Assembly: GCF_000247695.1 (NCBI RefSeq)
Contig: NW_004624742.1
Location: forward strand, 3,860,320 to 3,924,319
Origin: Heterocephalus glaber
Lineage: Eukaryota > Chordata > Mammalia > Rodentia > Bathyergidae
Direction: 5' to 3'
DNA length: 64,000 nt
In this document: positions 33,304-45,420 of the stretch, one piece after another
Position numbering within the stretch: the first letter of the stretch is position 1
Layout: each line of letters starts with the position of its first letter
Notes under the pieces: generated by a model
Databases searched by the model: none
Told to the model about the DNA's origin: nothing
What the model saw: only the letters and a program-made list of their open reading frames with translations
Program-made: the position numbers and the translations under genes

Positions 33304-33484
33304 CAGCACTGGGGATTGAACAAAAGCCTTCACACTGAGCTACATCCTCAGCCATTTTTTATTTTTTTATTTTGACACATTGTCTTGCTAAGTCACTAAG
33401 TGTGTCAAAGTAGGCTGGAATTTGTGATCCACCTGCCTCAGCCTCCCAGAGTGCTGGGATTACAGGTATGCACCACATCTGGCT
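33304..33484 (-). mobile_element. B1-dID dimeric SINE
   Basis: Inverted: ID half CAGCACTGGGGATTGAAC..ACTGAGCTACATCCTCAGCC; B1 half TTGTCTTGCTAAGTCACTAAG..CCTGCCTCAGCCTCCCAGAGTGCTGGGATTACAGG. The best preserved B1-dID in the window. Confidence 0.92.
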
Positions 33485-34169
33485 CCAAACTTCCTTCTCA
33501 ACACTGGCCTCCTATTGCCATCCTATCTGGGCTATTTGTCCTTAACCCCTTCCCACTGTCCTGCCCCTCGTCAGTGAAGGGGAGAGATTACACAAAAAGT
33601 CCAAGGCACTGTCTAACTCCATAATGCTAAATAAGCCTGCCTCTCTTCCCTGTGGCTCTCCTGGCTTGGTGTGTCTGCACTCCCGGGAAACTGATCCTCA
33701 GAGGGGACTGAGCAGGACAGGGACTAGAGTTACCACCTGGGGAGAGGCCACCACTGATTGCAAGGAGGGTTGGAAGATGAATATTTAGACTATTCATTGG
33801 GGGCTTTGTAAAAGTATCTTAGAAGGGGAATTTAATAAGGGCCCATACCCTCAAACTCACTCTCAGTAGAAGGCATGTCAGGGGTTTCTGACATTGCTTC
33901 CCTGAGCGGTCAGACAGAGGACGGGAGGAGAGGAGACCTTGAGAGTGTTTTCTGAAGTGTGAGATTCTGCAGCTGGCATTGAGCCTGCAGAACAATGGGG
34001 CTCTCCCCAGGGGACCTCAAGGTCACTGTGGAAGTAGATTTTTAAAGCTCAAGTCTTTCAAATCAGACTTTCCTTTTCAAACTTCTTGTACTCCCTGCCT
34101 CTCCAGTGGCTTTGCTGGTCTTACAGAGCATTCTCTGGCATTGAGTTAGTCCTCTAGGAGCAGGTTTTA
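33485..34169. other. unique sequence, no gene recognised
   Basis: No repeat or exon recognised. Confidence 0.4.
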
Positions 34170-34196
34170 CCCCTACCCCCACCCCCACCCCCACCC
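34170..34196 (-). repeat. (CCCCCA)n tract, G-quadruplex-prone on the minus strand
   Basis: CCCCTACCCCCACCCCCACCCCCACCC gives five closely spaced G runs on the minus strand with one-base loops, the layout of a stable G-quadruplex. Any function is inference. Confidence 0.8.
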
Positions 34197-35702
34197 AGGG
34201 CCCTGCCTTATGCCCAGGATCCTACTAATTTTGGCTCCATGCTGTGACACTTGTTCTGTGAACCTCTTTCTTTTCCCTAAAGCTGCTAATTTGTGCTCTT
34301 TCTCTTTTGTCTTTTTCACTTTCCCTGGAGAGTAGTAGAGTCTGTCCTGGACCTGCTCACACTAGAAAAATGTCACCTGCTGTGGAGGTTTGCTCCTCTT
34401 TGTCTAGTTTCCTAGCTTTGTTTGCAAGGCCACTTTTGTGCCTCACCCACAGAGGAACTGTGACTTCTGTGAGATCTGGTGTCAGAGCCTCACTCCCTCT
34501 TTCTCTTTGCCCACATGAAGTGGGGTGGACGAGAAGAAAGCTTCTCAGGGCTGAAGACCGGGACATTCCTCACTCCTGAATGGGACTGTTTGGGAGAAAA
34601 GGCTGAGCAGAGATGCTTCCAGACTTGACCTGAGCCAGAGAAGGCAGAGAATGTGGACTTTCAGACCTCCTTTTGGAATCTGTCTGCCATGCCCTGTGTC
34701 AAAAAGAGAGTGCAAGTTGCTTGGATTCAGGTGGCACCTGAAATACTGTATTTTAATATCTACGATTTATATAAGACACAGGTTTCTCACTGATGTTTCA
34801 TCCCATTTAGAACCTGTTTTTGTAGCTGAGCCCCTGGCCTTGCACTTCCTTCCTTTCCAACCTCCTCCCCCTCCACATCTCTGCAATAAAATAGGTTAGG
34901 TTGATCCAAAAGCTGAGCAGGCCTGGTGGTTTTCACCTGGCATAAAACTGTTGTTGTGTTTCTCCCAGAGTTTTACAAAATAGACTAGCTTTAATTAACA
35001 GAAAAGGCACACAGATAATGCAGAATTGCTGTATACCCTTCTCCTGGTTTCCCTATTGTCTTACGTTCCCATGGAACATTTATCACAACTGAGAAGCCAG
35101 TGGGGGTAAACCCCACCTTTTATTCAGATTTCACTGGTTTTTCCCCAGTGTTGTCTTCTGCTCTAAGATCCCATCCGGGTACCATGTGCCAGGGAGTTGT
35201 CCTTGGCCTCTTCTGGGCTGTTTTCCAGTTTCTGACTACTCTTGTTCTGACGCCCTTGGCAGGTTTGAGTGCTGGTCAGGCACTATGTAGATTGTCTTTT
35301 GCTTTGTATCTGGCTGGTGTTTTGCTCATGGTCACATTGAAATGATGAAATGATGAATTTGGGGAAAGAAGACCCAGAGGCGCAGCATCATTCTTGTTAC
35401 ACTGCATCAAGGGTGCATGCTGTCAGCACGGCTCTCCTCAGAGGTCAGTTACCCTGGATCACCTGGCCCAGGAAAGTTTGTTGGGATTCTCCACTGTCAA
35501 GTGACTCTCCTGCCTTTCCATTCTGGATTCTTTGGAAATAAGCCATGTATGAGAGGGGTAGAAGAAAGAGTTAAGCTCTGAGGAGAGAGTATCTATAAAT
35601 GTTATCTGGAATCTTCTGTAGGGGAGATCCCAGAGAAGTTTTTAAAGCAACTTAGAAATTCCCTGAAGCACTTACTAGTAAGCAAGTGGTGCTATAATCA
35701 TG
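34197..35702. other. unique sequence, no gene recognised
   Basis: Open frames of 60-90 codons occur on both strands but none has domain character. A long AT/GC-mixed non-repetitive block. Confidence 0.4.
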
Positions 35703-35703
35703 A

Positions 35704-35888
35704 ATTTTTTTTCCAGTACTGGGGCCTGAACCCAGGAAGACAAACACTCTACCATGAGCTACATCTTTAATTTTCTTTATTTTATTTCGAGACAGAATCT
35801 CTAAGTTTCCCAGGTTGTCTTTGAATTTGCTGTCCTCCTGCCTCAACCTCCTGAGTAGCTGGGTTACAGCCATGCACTACCCACCCAG
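35704..35888 (-). mobile_element. B1-dID dimeric SINE
   Basis: Inverted: CCAGTACTGGGGCCTGAACCCAGG..CATGAGCTACATCTTTAA (ID half), then TTTCGAGACAGAATCTCTAAG..CCTGCCTCAACCTCCTGAGTAGCTGGG (B1 half). Confidence 0.88.
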
Positions 35889-37155
35889 CAAGATACATGG
35901 ATTTTGCAGGACTGGTGCTAGAGATCCGAGGCCATACCATGGGGCTTTTTAGTCTCTTGGTATTAGAGAGAGCAGTTTGGACATCCAGAGTGTAGGGTAT
36001 ATTTATATAAAAATGTAACCACTGTGTAAAATCACTGACTCACTCAAAAACATTTAGCACACACCCACAAATGCACAGCACTCTGCTGGGCACTGAAGGC
36101 GTAAAGTGCAAGTAAGATTCAATCTGACCCCAGGCTTTTCAGGGCAGGATTATATTTAATTCAGCAGCTGTCTGCACACATACTATCAGCCCCTTCTAGA
36201 GGCCAGGAAGCAGCAATTACAAGTGTGATAAGCAATAAGATGGACAGTTCAAGGTGCTGCTGGGGGATCTAATTTGGGGGGAGTCAGTGAAGGTCTCTCC
36301 CTGCACATGAGGGTGAACAGGGCAAGTCAGGTGTATGGCAGGTAGGAGTGGAAGATCCAGGAGAAAAGTTCACCAGGCAGAAAACAGCGTGTGTTAAAAA
36401 CGAACTAGTGTCAAGAGAGATGTCTGGAGGAACTGAAAGAGGTATATATAGAAAGAAAACTGTTTCCTGGAAAAATCACATGGTAATTTAGTCATGTGGA
36501 ATAGTTCTACTTTCTTAAAATGACCTTAATCAATGGAATTTAATACAGAAAACTCAGTGGTGTTCTGACAACATATTTATACTTTATCCTGTGAAATTTA
36601 TGTATAAACATAAAGTTCAGGTGTTTCAAAAGTTAAGTACTAAAACTGAAAATGTGTACTAGAGAGAAGCATAGAAATGCTGAGCGGGTATTTTAGTGCA
36701 CACTGATGTGACCCCAGTTACCCATTTCAGAATGGAGGCTCTCATTTCCTCAGATGCTGGGAGTGGTGCCTGCCAAGGCTCACAGCTGAGACCTCCCCGT
36801 TATCTGGTGAAGGCAGCTGCCCCACCCATGTTATTCCCCATCCCATGGATATTGGATACCAATGTACCACACTGGCTCCCTGGCCTCAATTTCAGACAAT
36901 TCTAATACATTACAAAGGTGAAGGTGCAAACCTTAGAGGAAAAGGGGGAGCTAGCAAACAAGTAATGGTAAGATAATCAGTGACTAATAAGGAAAATTTA
37001 AAATACAAGTCCCAAACTGGAAGATCTCCATATATTTAATAGTTTGCTTCCAGAATATATAAAGGATTCCTACAAATCAAAAAGAAAAGAACAGCCAAGA
37101 AAAAAAAACTGAGCAAGAGACACAAATCAGCATTTCACTCCCCAAAGAAGAGAGT
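35889..37155. other. unique sequence with an old dispersed-repeat trace
   Basis: 36055-36250 (GCACTCTGCTGGGCACTGAAGGCG..) resembles an old L2/MIR-like relic. No exon recognised. Confidence 0.4.
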
Positions 37156-37160
37156 AAGAG

Positions 37161-37242
37161 GGCCGGAGATTTAGCTCAGTGGTTCCATTGCCTGTCCCAC
37201 AACTGCAAGGTCCTGAGTTCAATCCCCAGTACAAAAAAAAAA
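37161..37242 (+). mobile_element. ID SINE, GGTACC-related family
   Basis: GGCCGGAGATTTAGCTCAGT, GTTCCATTGCCTGTCC, AGTTCAATCCCCAGTAC, A tail. The last three bases of GGTACC are altered. The target duplication is obscured by the AAAG run. Confidence 0.88.
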
Positions 37243-37275
37243 GAAAGAAAGAAAGAAAGGTAGAAAGAAAGAAAG
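37243..37275. repeat. (GAAA)n microsatellite
   Basis: Tetranucleotide run grown from the A tail of the preceding SINE. Confidence 0.9.
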
Positions 37276-38642
37276 ATGTCCAATAAACTTAGGAAAAGAT
37301 GTTCAGCCTCATTAACAAAGGACATACAAGGGAGACCAGGCCATTTTAAGATCATCACAGGCCCTACCCATAATTATTTCTGGAGGTCTGATTTAATATT
37401 TCACATACCATAATCCATTCACACACCACATTAAATTCATTCAGTCAGTGCATATTGTTGAGTGCTTATGGTGTCAGGAAATGTTCTGTGTGCTTTGAAA
37501 CATGGACACAAAAGTCCCTGCCCCTGTGGAACTTGTATCCGAGGGAAGCATAAGCAGCTAACCAAAGGAGGTGCACTATGTAGTAACATCATAGCAGGCA
37601 GTGAGTGCTATGGGATGAAAAGGAAAAGCCAGGGCAGGAAGTGGGTTATGGGGCAGTGGGTTATGGCTCTAGGGGTGGTACTTAAACATGTGTGCTCAGA
37701 GCTGCTCCCTCTCTCATAGTTTCCCTTGGACCCTTCAGTTGGTTGTTTTCTGGGGTATCAGCTAATACCAGTCTAGAGGGCTAATTCCTCTCAGAAAAAT
37801 TTGTGAGTGGGTGGATATGGGGAGAAACCCTGGAGGAAACCTACCCCAGCACTATCCTATTCAGAGACAGATGGCAGGACTGTGAGGTGCAAGAAGTAGA
37901 AGGAACATTTCATCATCAGACTTCTCCATACCTCTATCTCCTCCAGAGGAGAAGCCTACCTCCCAAGAAACACTAGAAAGGACCTTTCAGAAGAGTTTCC
38001 AGGCAGCAAGAGGAGAGCCAGGTCTGCTACAGACACATCACTGGGTTGTTGGGAAGCAGGGGTTTTCTAAACTGTGATCCTTTGATGAACCCCTTGGCAC
38101 TGGAAAGAATTTAAGGTAGCATTCTGAATTCTGCAGGGACCACTTACATGTTCAAGTTAGATGGGGGTCTCTCTGCTGGGAGTTATGCAGCAAGCCAGCA
38201 AATGAGGGCTATTGTGCACAGATAGTGCCTCTCAAGCAGGAAGGTGCCATAGGCCAGCAATAGACAAAGCCCTCTAGAAGTTCTTACAATGGGACCAGTG
38301 TGATAGTGGCTCTTTCCTTACAAATGTCCTCAGCTAGAGATGCTGAACATGGAGCCCAAGTCGCTAGAAATTGGTGTCATAATTTAAGGGGCCTCACTTC
38401 CCTTTGTGGGTTCCTGTTCTTTTCACTTTGACTGTGCTCCCCCAAGCACTGGCTGCAGCTCAATGGGATGACTTCCCCACTGTTGTCAATCATTTTATTG
38501 CCACCTAAACTGCTCATCCAAAGCTCCTTCCTCCCTGGCAAGAGAGTCAGTCCATTTCTCACAAGTCTACAGGGACAAAGGGCCCAGAGGGAAGTGGCCC
38601 ATTGGCTTCTGTTTCAAATTGGAATGGAACATCTCCTTCCAG
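37276..38642. other. unique sequence with an old dispersed-repeat relic
   Basis: 37448-37640 (TTGAGTGCTTATGGTGTCAGGAAATGTTCTGTGTGC.., AAAGTCCCTGCCCCTGTGGAACTTG) fits an old widespread repeat; family not named. The rest is unique. Confidence 0.4.
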
Positions 38643-38714
38643 TTGGAGACTACACAGACCAGGAAAGGAAGAGCTTGGCAGCCCTTCTCATTGGAAAACC
38701 TGTACCAGCTCAGG
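38643..38714 (+). other. candidate exon (plus strand), 72 bp, phase 1-1
   Basis: Acceptor ACATCTCCTTCCAG and donor G|GTGAGT (38715-38720) bracket 72 bases. The phase 1-1 frame reads Gly-Asp-Tyr-Thr-Asp-Gln-Glu-Arg-Lys-Ser-Leu-Ala-Ala-Leu-Leu-Ile-Gly-Lys, a hydrophilic start followed by an aliphatic turn, protein-like but unrecognised. The other two frames are open too, so frame choice is not forced. Confidence 0.28.
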
Positions 38715-40760
38715 GTGAGTAGGCTGCATTCCACTCCCACCTGGGTAAAACTCCAGGCCTCCTTCACTGGTTGTCACAGCCTCTGTTTCCCATTGCCTCC
38801 TAGACCAAACTCAGGTCTTTCCTCTGGTGCTAAGTTCATGTCTCTGGGTACTTTCAGTCTCCAGAGAACAACTCCCCAAGGGTTTGTTCTTTTGGCTCTT
38901 GTAGCAGAAACATTTCAGGCTTTTGAGAGGAGGGGGGGGAAATCAAACCAATTAAAACCAAGCAGGAAGTCATAATCTATCCTTAAGAGATCCTCCTTGG
39001 GGAGCTGGCAAAAAATAAATAAAGAGGACTGGTCTCAGGACCCTGGGGAAGGGCATATGAAGAGCTCCAGAAGGCTTGAAAAGAGCACAGTCCTCAACTA
39101 CAGTCAGCAGTCTGCATTCTTGGGGAGGAAGGCAGCAGGAACCGCATTGCTCCTGTGAATGCCGGGTACCCACGCCCAGATGGCCTTTCCCTAAAGAATG
39201 CAGAAGGCCTGTCACCACCCAAGGTGTCTGTTTGCCTCTTTGCCAACAGGGCAGCTCAGCCCTATTTCAAGTCTTTGCAAGATTATTTTCCCAGCTAAGA
39301 TCTATGGTCCTACTAGGAGCATCATGTTTCTAGAAGCACCTTGTTCCCAGGGCCAAGTCACTGTTTGGGGGAAAATTGTGTTTTTCCAGGCGCACCTCTG
39401 GCTTGCCCCTGGAGCCAGGCTCTGTTGCTTCCTTTCTCTCCTCTAGGCATTTTGAGGTCTTGCCTGGGAGCTCAGAGATCCTGCCCAAGCCTCTAATCAT
39501 GGCTGCTGCTTTGTTCTTCGGGCAGTGACCTTTATTGACATCATTTCAATCCCCCCAATCTATTTAAATCTCCCATTCTTTTTTCTCCTTCTGGGTTGGA
39601 GTAAAGGGTTTAAGTCTCAGGGGCTCTAATCCTGTTGCTCTTGTGTGTGACTAATACCCTCCCCTCCCCCTCAGTTCCCAGCAAAGAGGAGGGGGACTGT
39701 TTGCCTCACTAGAGGGTCTGCGCCCCTCTTCAGCAATCAAAGCACAAACATTTTCCTCTGGGTGATTTCCTGCCCTGAAAGTCCAGCCCTAGAACACAAG
39801 CTCCTCTGTTCCTTCACGCCCCACCAGCCCCCAGGGACCAGGACTTTTGTGAGAGGATTTGTGATATAGAAAGTAATGTCACCCTTCCAACCTGCCAGTG
39901 TCTAGTGTGAAAAGCAAGCTGTATTGTTCTTCAGACAATATGACTCCCCAGAGAAGAAATAATGTCCCTTGGAGCTCTACAGTTCTCTAGTGGCTGCCTG
40001 TGGCCAGGGGTGTGTGAAGATGACAGTGCCAAGATAGAGGCCTTGTTATCCTCAGAAGACTCCACAGACCCCGGCGGGTCAGCTTTGGCTGCTAATTTCT
40101 GAAGTTAAAAAGCACATAATTATGGTATTGTTTGACTGCCAAGAATTCTGGGTTAATCTCAATTTTTATTTTGACTGCTACCTAAAATAGCCTGTCCCTG
40201 AGGACAGCAGCAAAGGCCAAAAAGCCAGAAACAGAAAGGCAGGCGTGAGATCCAGGCAGGGTGTTGCTTGGGAGTTTTGGGGAGGACAGGAGTACATGCA
40301 GTCAAGCATATGCAGTCCAGTCACCCACTTACTCCCTTCCACCGACCTCTTCTTAGCCACTGGCCCATGCTCCCCCACGGAGTTGTTGTTCTTAACATAT
40401 GGCCTCCCTGAGGTGACTGATAGCTGTACTCAGACTCAGAAGAGCAGCCCCCATGGGGATCTGTGAGAAAATGCATCAGCTTACAGGTGGAGGCTACTGG
40501 AAGAATGGACTGGCAAGGGCTGGTTTTCCTTCTTAGAGCATGGATAGAAGACCTACTTTAAGCCTTCTTCATCAGGCTCAGGTCAGCAAACATTTGCTAA
40601 GGGTCTTGCTCTGTTCCTGAGGCCTCCAAGCCTTTTGCCCTGAATCTCTAAGAAAAAAATCAGTGACATTTACAGGAAAACAACAATACACGGTCATGTG
40701 TATTTTTATAGAGGCACATTTCCTGTGGCAGTCAAGGAGGACTTCCCAGGTGTATTGGTC
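38715..40760. other. unique sequence, no gene recognised
   Basis: About 2 kb free of recognised repeats, with somewhat higher GC at 39000-39850. The lack of repeats at 38.4-40.7 kb is itself a mild sign of constraint. No exon beyond 38643-38714 is defended. Confidence 0.4.
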
Positions 40761-40764
40761 CAAG

Positions 40765-41310
40765 GGATTCTATCTTTGGAGAGACAGAATCAATAGGATA
40801 GATAAAGATGAGGCAGAGGTAGAGATAGAAATGATGAGAGGGAATTTATTGGGGAAATTGGCTCATGAAATTATGGAGGGTGAGAAGTTCCACAATAAGC
40901 CATTTACAAGCTGGAGACCCTGGGATGCTGGTTGCTTGCTCAGTCTAATTCCAATTGCTTCAGAACTAGGGAAACAAATGGTGTAACCCTCAGTCTGAGC
41001 CCAAAGGCCTGAGAACTGGAGGGGCTGCTAGTATAAATCCTGGAGTTCTGAAGTCCAAGGGCAGGAGAGGAAAAGTAGGTCCTTGATCTCAGAGATAGAT
41101 AGAGACATCTTAACCTTTTTCCTATTTTTGATCTCTCTGGTTCTTGGATGATTGGATGGTGCCTGCCCACACTGAGGGAAGATCTTCCCCACTTTGTCCA
41201 CCCAGACTCACATGCTAATATTTGCTGGAAACACCCTCACAGACACACCCCAAAATAATGCTTTATCAGATTTTTAGGTGTTCCTTAAATAAATGAATCT
41301 AACACAGAAA
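40765..41310 (-). mobile_element. ERVL LTR (MLT2-like), antisense
   Basis: TTTGGAGAGACAGAATCAATAGGATAGATA..GGCTCATGAAATTATGGAGGGTGAGAAG..ACAAGCTGGAGACCC..GGATGATTGGATGGTGCCTGCCCACA..GAAACACCCTCACAGACACACCCCAAAATAATG is the inverted ERVL/MLT2 LTR order. Non-coding relic. Confidence 0.8.
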
Positions 41311-43005
41311 ATTAACTCCTGTGCTAGAGGAGGAGACATTTGAGACAGACCCTAAAGGATGTAAGGATTCTTCTGGGTAGACAAAGTAGAGATGGAGTTT
41401 CTAGGCATGAGAAAACCATTGCTGCATTTGACTGGGCTCCAGATGTTGTTCTTGATTATTCTGTCCTGAGAATTCTGAGCTACTCCAGTCTGTCGAGCAT
41501 GGCAGGAACTGAATACCTAGCCATCCCTTTCCCTTGCTGCTGACCCCCACTGTGCTGACATTAGAGCAGCCTTCCCTGCCCCACCAAATGCCATGGACTT
41601 TTCCAGCCTGAGGCATTCCTGAATTTCTAAATTGCCCATAGCTGCCAGTCTAGTTGCTGCCAGTGGCAGCTCTCACAGCCTTGCTGCTAAGGGTAGCCCC
41701 TCCTCTGCCTGCAGCACCAATGGAGATAGCTCTAGTTGCCCAATACCCTGATGCACCTCAACCCAGCACCCCTTCCTTCCACCCCAGCAGGTAAATGGCA
41801 GGGCAGGTGGGTACAGGGAAAGACACTGAGCCCTGGTAGGTAGAAAAAGTAGCTGCTTCATTTTTTCTTCACTTTCTAAGGAAGAAAAAGGTAAAAAGAA
41901 GCCCAAAGTATATGTGGCCTTGGCCAAGAGTGTTCCTTTTCTCGGAATAGCCTCCTCTTTTCAACCTTTTGTTTGTTCATTTTTTTCACAAAAGAGATTC
42001 TGCATTCTTTTAGTAGGAAAACAAACAAAAGACAGAGGCAGAGTGGAGCTTTGCCTTTTGGGGAGCAGCTCCTTCAGTTTTGCCCTGATGTTTGTTCTCC
42101 TGACATGTGGGGATCTAAGGAGATGACTGACTGTGTAAAGCCACTGCCATTCAAGGAAGGCAGGGGCCCCTTTACACAGCTCTGCAGGCTGCTGTATCCA
42201 TAGGCCTGCAAGATAGTATAAATCTCCATCCTCAGAAGCAGACTGAAGTTGGGACTTGTGCCCAGTGAGAAAAAGGTGAATTGGGCCTCCAGAATCCATA
42301 TTCTTTCCTTCTATACCTCTCATAACTTCAACTCATTTTCATTATAACCAATACTTTTTTTCTTTTTTTTCCTGTTTTTATTTGTGATACATAATTTATT
42401 TTGAAGGAATATTTTTTCAGTTTTTCTTTGGAAGCCTTCATTCAAAGACACAATATGAAGCTTCAAATGCACAGAGCTACAACACAGACAGCTCAGACCA
42501 TTCTAGAAACCTGTGGAAGTGTATGAGAGAATCAGATGGAAGAAGAAAAGGGATTCCCAAGGAATCCAGGCTTAGGCAACCAGTAGCCAACATCTCATTT
42601 CACAAATCATAGACCTTTACTTGAATGAGTATTTTTATAAGCAAAACCTGAGTTTATTTCACAACATAGCATCCAGGAGAATTATAAAGTTCAATAAACA
42701 AATCATAATTTAAAAACTTCCAATTTTCATGTAACAAGGTACCCAATTTTTCCTACTGGAATTAGCCATCAATTTGAACATTAGCAGATCCTTGCTGACT
42801 GTCTACCTAAAGGTCCAAGGTATTTCCCACCACAAGTCAGCATTCATCACCAACTCTCAACTTATTCAGCTAAGTATATGTCTGGATTTCCAAGTTGAAA
42901 GTTTAAATATAGAGACTGACATACTACTTTTTAATTTATTTGCCAATATGAAAGGTGATAGGTAGGAGGACCTTCATACAGTATGGGACATTGGCCACTT
43001 GCTAA
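41311..43005. other. unique sequence, no gene recognised
   Basis: Frames at 41673-42323 overlap on both strands. No protein-like product was recognised. A T-rich patch lies at 42355-42375. Confidence 0.4.
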
Positions 43006-43016
43006 TTGGAGGATTT
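43006..43016. repeat. L1 target-site duplication
   Basis: TTGGAGGATTT recurs exactly at 43498-43508, bracketing the inverted L1. Confidence 0.85.
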
Positions 43017-43497
43017 CCTTTTTTTTAAATTTTATTTTATTGGTACATTTTAGGTAGACAATATAATGACATTCATCATTGGAGATTTGCACCTTTACAT
43101 AGTCTCTCTTGGTTCTCACTTTTTCCCCCTTCCCCAGCCCTCCCTTCAACCCCTCCACCCCTCCCTATTTACAAAGACTTTGTTTCCATTTTTTCATTTT
43201 CTCATATTATTTCCATTCCCTTCTTTCCTTTCCCCTACCTCTCCCACTTCTCCTTCCCCTTTGCCCCTTTGCTTCTTATTTCACATCATCTATTATACCT
43301 TTTAGTCCTTATTTACACTTTCAGTTTCTCACACTAGAGAAACTATTTGGTATTTACACATATGTATCCTATTTATTTCACTTAAGAGTATTGCCTCAAT
43401 GTGCATCCATTTAGCTATAAATGTCTCTAATTTCTCATTTTTTATGGCTGAATAGTACTCCTTTTTATTTAAAAAAAAACGCATTTTCTTTATCCAG
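43017..43497 (-). mobile_element. L1 LINE, 5'-truncated 3' end
   Basis: 481-bp inverted L1 tail: T-rich start, TTATTGGTACATTTTAGGTAG, the pyrimidine tract 43120-43270 (L1 polypurine tract), then AGTTTCTCACACTAGAGAAAC and ATGGCTGAATAGTACTCC. No protein domain remains. The perfect 11-bp duplication implies a fairly recent insertion. Confidence 0.92.
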
Positions 43498-43638
43498 TTG
43501 GAGGATTTTTCATCTGGGCCTTCTAAAGTAGTAAAACTTCTGGATCTATGAGAACCTGGAGATGAGAAGAGTGGTATATATTTGAATGCTTTCTTTTTGT
43601 TCTTAATTACTTTACAAAGGGAAAAAAGAAAGAGAAAC

Positions 43639-43985
43639 TGTTAGTCAGCTTTGCTTTGATGTAACAAATACCTGAGGTAGTCAACTTATAAAAAGAAAAG
43701 GTTTATCCTAGCTCACATTTTGAAAGTTTCTGTCCATGGTCAGTTGGCCCCACTGAATTTCGTACTATAACAAGGCAGCACATCATGATAGGAGCACAAG
43801 GTGGAGGAAATCCATTCATCTCATGGCTGAGTGTGGAAGAGGAAGGGTCTAGGGTCCCGCAGTCCTCTTCAAGGGCACACCCACAATGACCTAAAACCTC
43901 CCACTAAGCCCCACCTCTTAAGGGTTCCTCCACCTCCCAGTGGCACCAAACAGGGAACCAAGCCTTTAACACATGGGAAACATAA
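43639..43985 (-). mobile_element. ERVL-MaLR LTR, antisense
   Basis: TGTTAGTCAGCTTTGCTTTG..ACAAATACCTGAGG..AAAAGGTTTATCCTAGCTCACA..CCCCACCTCTTAAGGGTTCCTCCACCTCCCAGTGG..TTTAACACATGGG. Inverted LTR, moderately diverged. Confidence 0.8.
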
Positions 43986-44087
43986 AGTGAAAACTGCTGG
44001 CATTTCTTTAAATGTTTTTTGGATTGTTGTCAAAATGAGAGGTATTTTTAATATAATAACCAGAAGTATCATATTTTGAATACTTTA

Positions 44088-44275
44088 TAATCAGGCATCT
44101 ATAGGGATTTTATATATATCATTACATTTTATCTTTATGGCACCCTTTAGTGTAGTATCTCCATTTTATATTTAAGTAAACTGAGGCTCAGAGGTGTGAA
44201 GTAGCTTGCCTAAGGCCACAAGGATGTGGTACAGTCAGGATTCGTGCCTGATCCAGAATCTATGCCCTTTCTCTA
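44088..44275 (-). mobile_element. MIR SINE relic
   Basis: CTCCATTTTATATTTAAGTAAACTGAGGCTCAGAGGTG..AGTAGCTTGCCTAAGGCCACAAGG, then ATTCGTGCCTGATCC. Inverted MIR. Confidence 0.75.
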
Positions 44276-44874
44276 TTGTATTTTGTCTCCCCTAACAGCA
44301 TCATTCCTTCACAGTATGGCTTCTGTCCACAGAGCACGCTGGCACTTTCTCACTGTGGTGGATTTTCATGTTCCTCTCTCATCTTTGGCATGTGGTAGTG
44401 TCCTTTCTGAGGAATATCTGGTCATATGTAAAGGGGGGTAGAAATCTGTTTCTATCTTCCTTCCTTTTCTACCTATTCAAATTTAATTTATTTTTCCAGA
44501 CTTAATGTCTTTCATGAAACTTCTCCTTATCCTACAGTTGGAATATAGCATCTGCTACAAGTAAACAGGAATATGTTTAATTTTAGGATTTTGTTTTATT
44601 TTAAGAGCTGTGAAGGTGGAAAGCTTTAAGTGAAAGTTTTAGATACTTGGAATGAAGAAATTAAAAAGTTATGATTTAACAAGACCAAACACTAAAATAT
44701 ATGTCCTATTGCCCTATAAATTCTTCCAAATAGAGCTCCCCTCCTTTCTCACCCTCAGTCAGGACTGCTCAAGAAATGAGGGAGGAGAAAGACCTTTCTG
44801 CAAGGAGGATGGAAGTCATGTGAAGTGTGGAGTGTGTGGCAGACAGTGCTGATGGATGAGAAATAAAAGGTTGT
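44276..44874. other. unique sequence, no gene recognised
   Basis: No repeat or exon recognised. Confidence 0.4.
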
Positions 44875-45141
44875 GTGGTAGGCAGCCCAACTGCTGCCCA
44901 GTGATCTCCTGGTATCCACAACTGGGTAGCCCTCTCCTACATTTGTCCACAGTTAATCTTGTGGACCAATTGGATGCAGCTGTATTGTGGGCAGTCCCAC
45001 AGAGAGGCCCAGTGATAAAGAACTGAGGCCTCCAGCCAACAGCCAGGGAATAAGTGAGACTCTTAACAACAGCCACATGAGTGAGGTTGGAAGCAGATCC
45101 TCTGGCCCAGTCAAGTCTCCAGACGACTTCAGCCTCAACCA

Positions 45142-45142
<1 letters not shown>

Positions 45143-45176
<34 letters not shown>

Positions 45177-45254
45177 TAAAGATGGAAGCCAGGGCCTTGT
45201 GCATCCTAAGTAGGCACTCTACCACTCTACCACTGAGATACACCTCCAGCCCAG
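45143..45254 (-). mobile_element. ID SINE nested in MLT1, classical type
   Basis: Inverted copy: GT run as degraded tail, GCCAGGGCCTTGTGCATCC..TACCACTGAGATACACCTCCAGCCC. Lacks the GGTACC/GTTCCACC diagnostic bases, so it belongs to the older ID group. Confidence 0.8.
45146..45175. repeat. (GT)n microsatellite
   Basis: Thirty bases of GT at the tail of the inverted ID copy. Confidence 0.95.
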
Positions 45255-45420
45255 CCAACATCTTAACTGCAACCTTGTAGGAGACTCTGAGCCAGAATTA
45301 TCCAGACAAACCCTTCCACAATTACAACTCCAAAAGAGTATGAATAAAAATGGTTGTTGTTTTAACCCACTGTATTTTAGGATGATTTGTTATGCAGCAA
45401 TAGATACTGATAGTGTGGTA

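Larger units (their letters stand above)
44875..45420 (+). mobile_element. MLT1-type LTR, interrupted by an ID SINE
   Basis: Sense MLT1: TGTGGTAGGCAGCCCAACTG.., CCAGCCAACAGCCAGGGAATAAG, then after the SINE ACCTTGTAGGAGACTCTGAGCC..AATAAAAATGGTTGTTGTTTTAACCCACTG..GATTTGTTATGCAGCAATAGATACTGATA. Ancient and non-coding. Confidence 0.8.
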
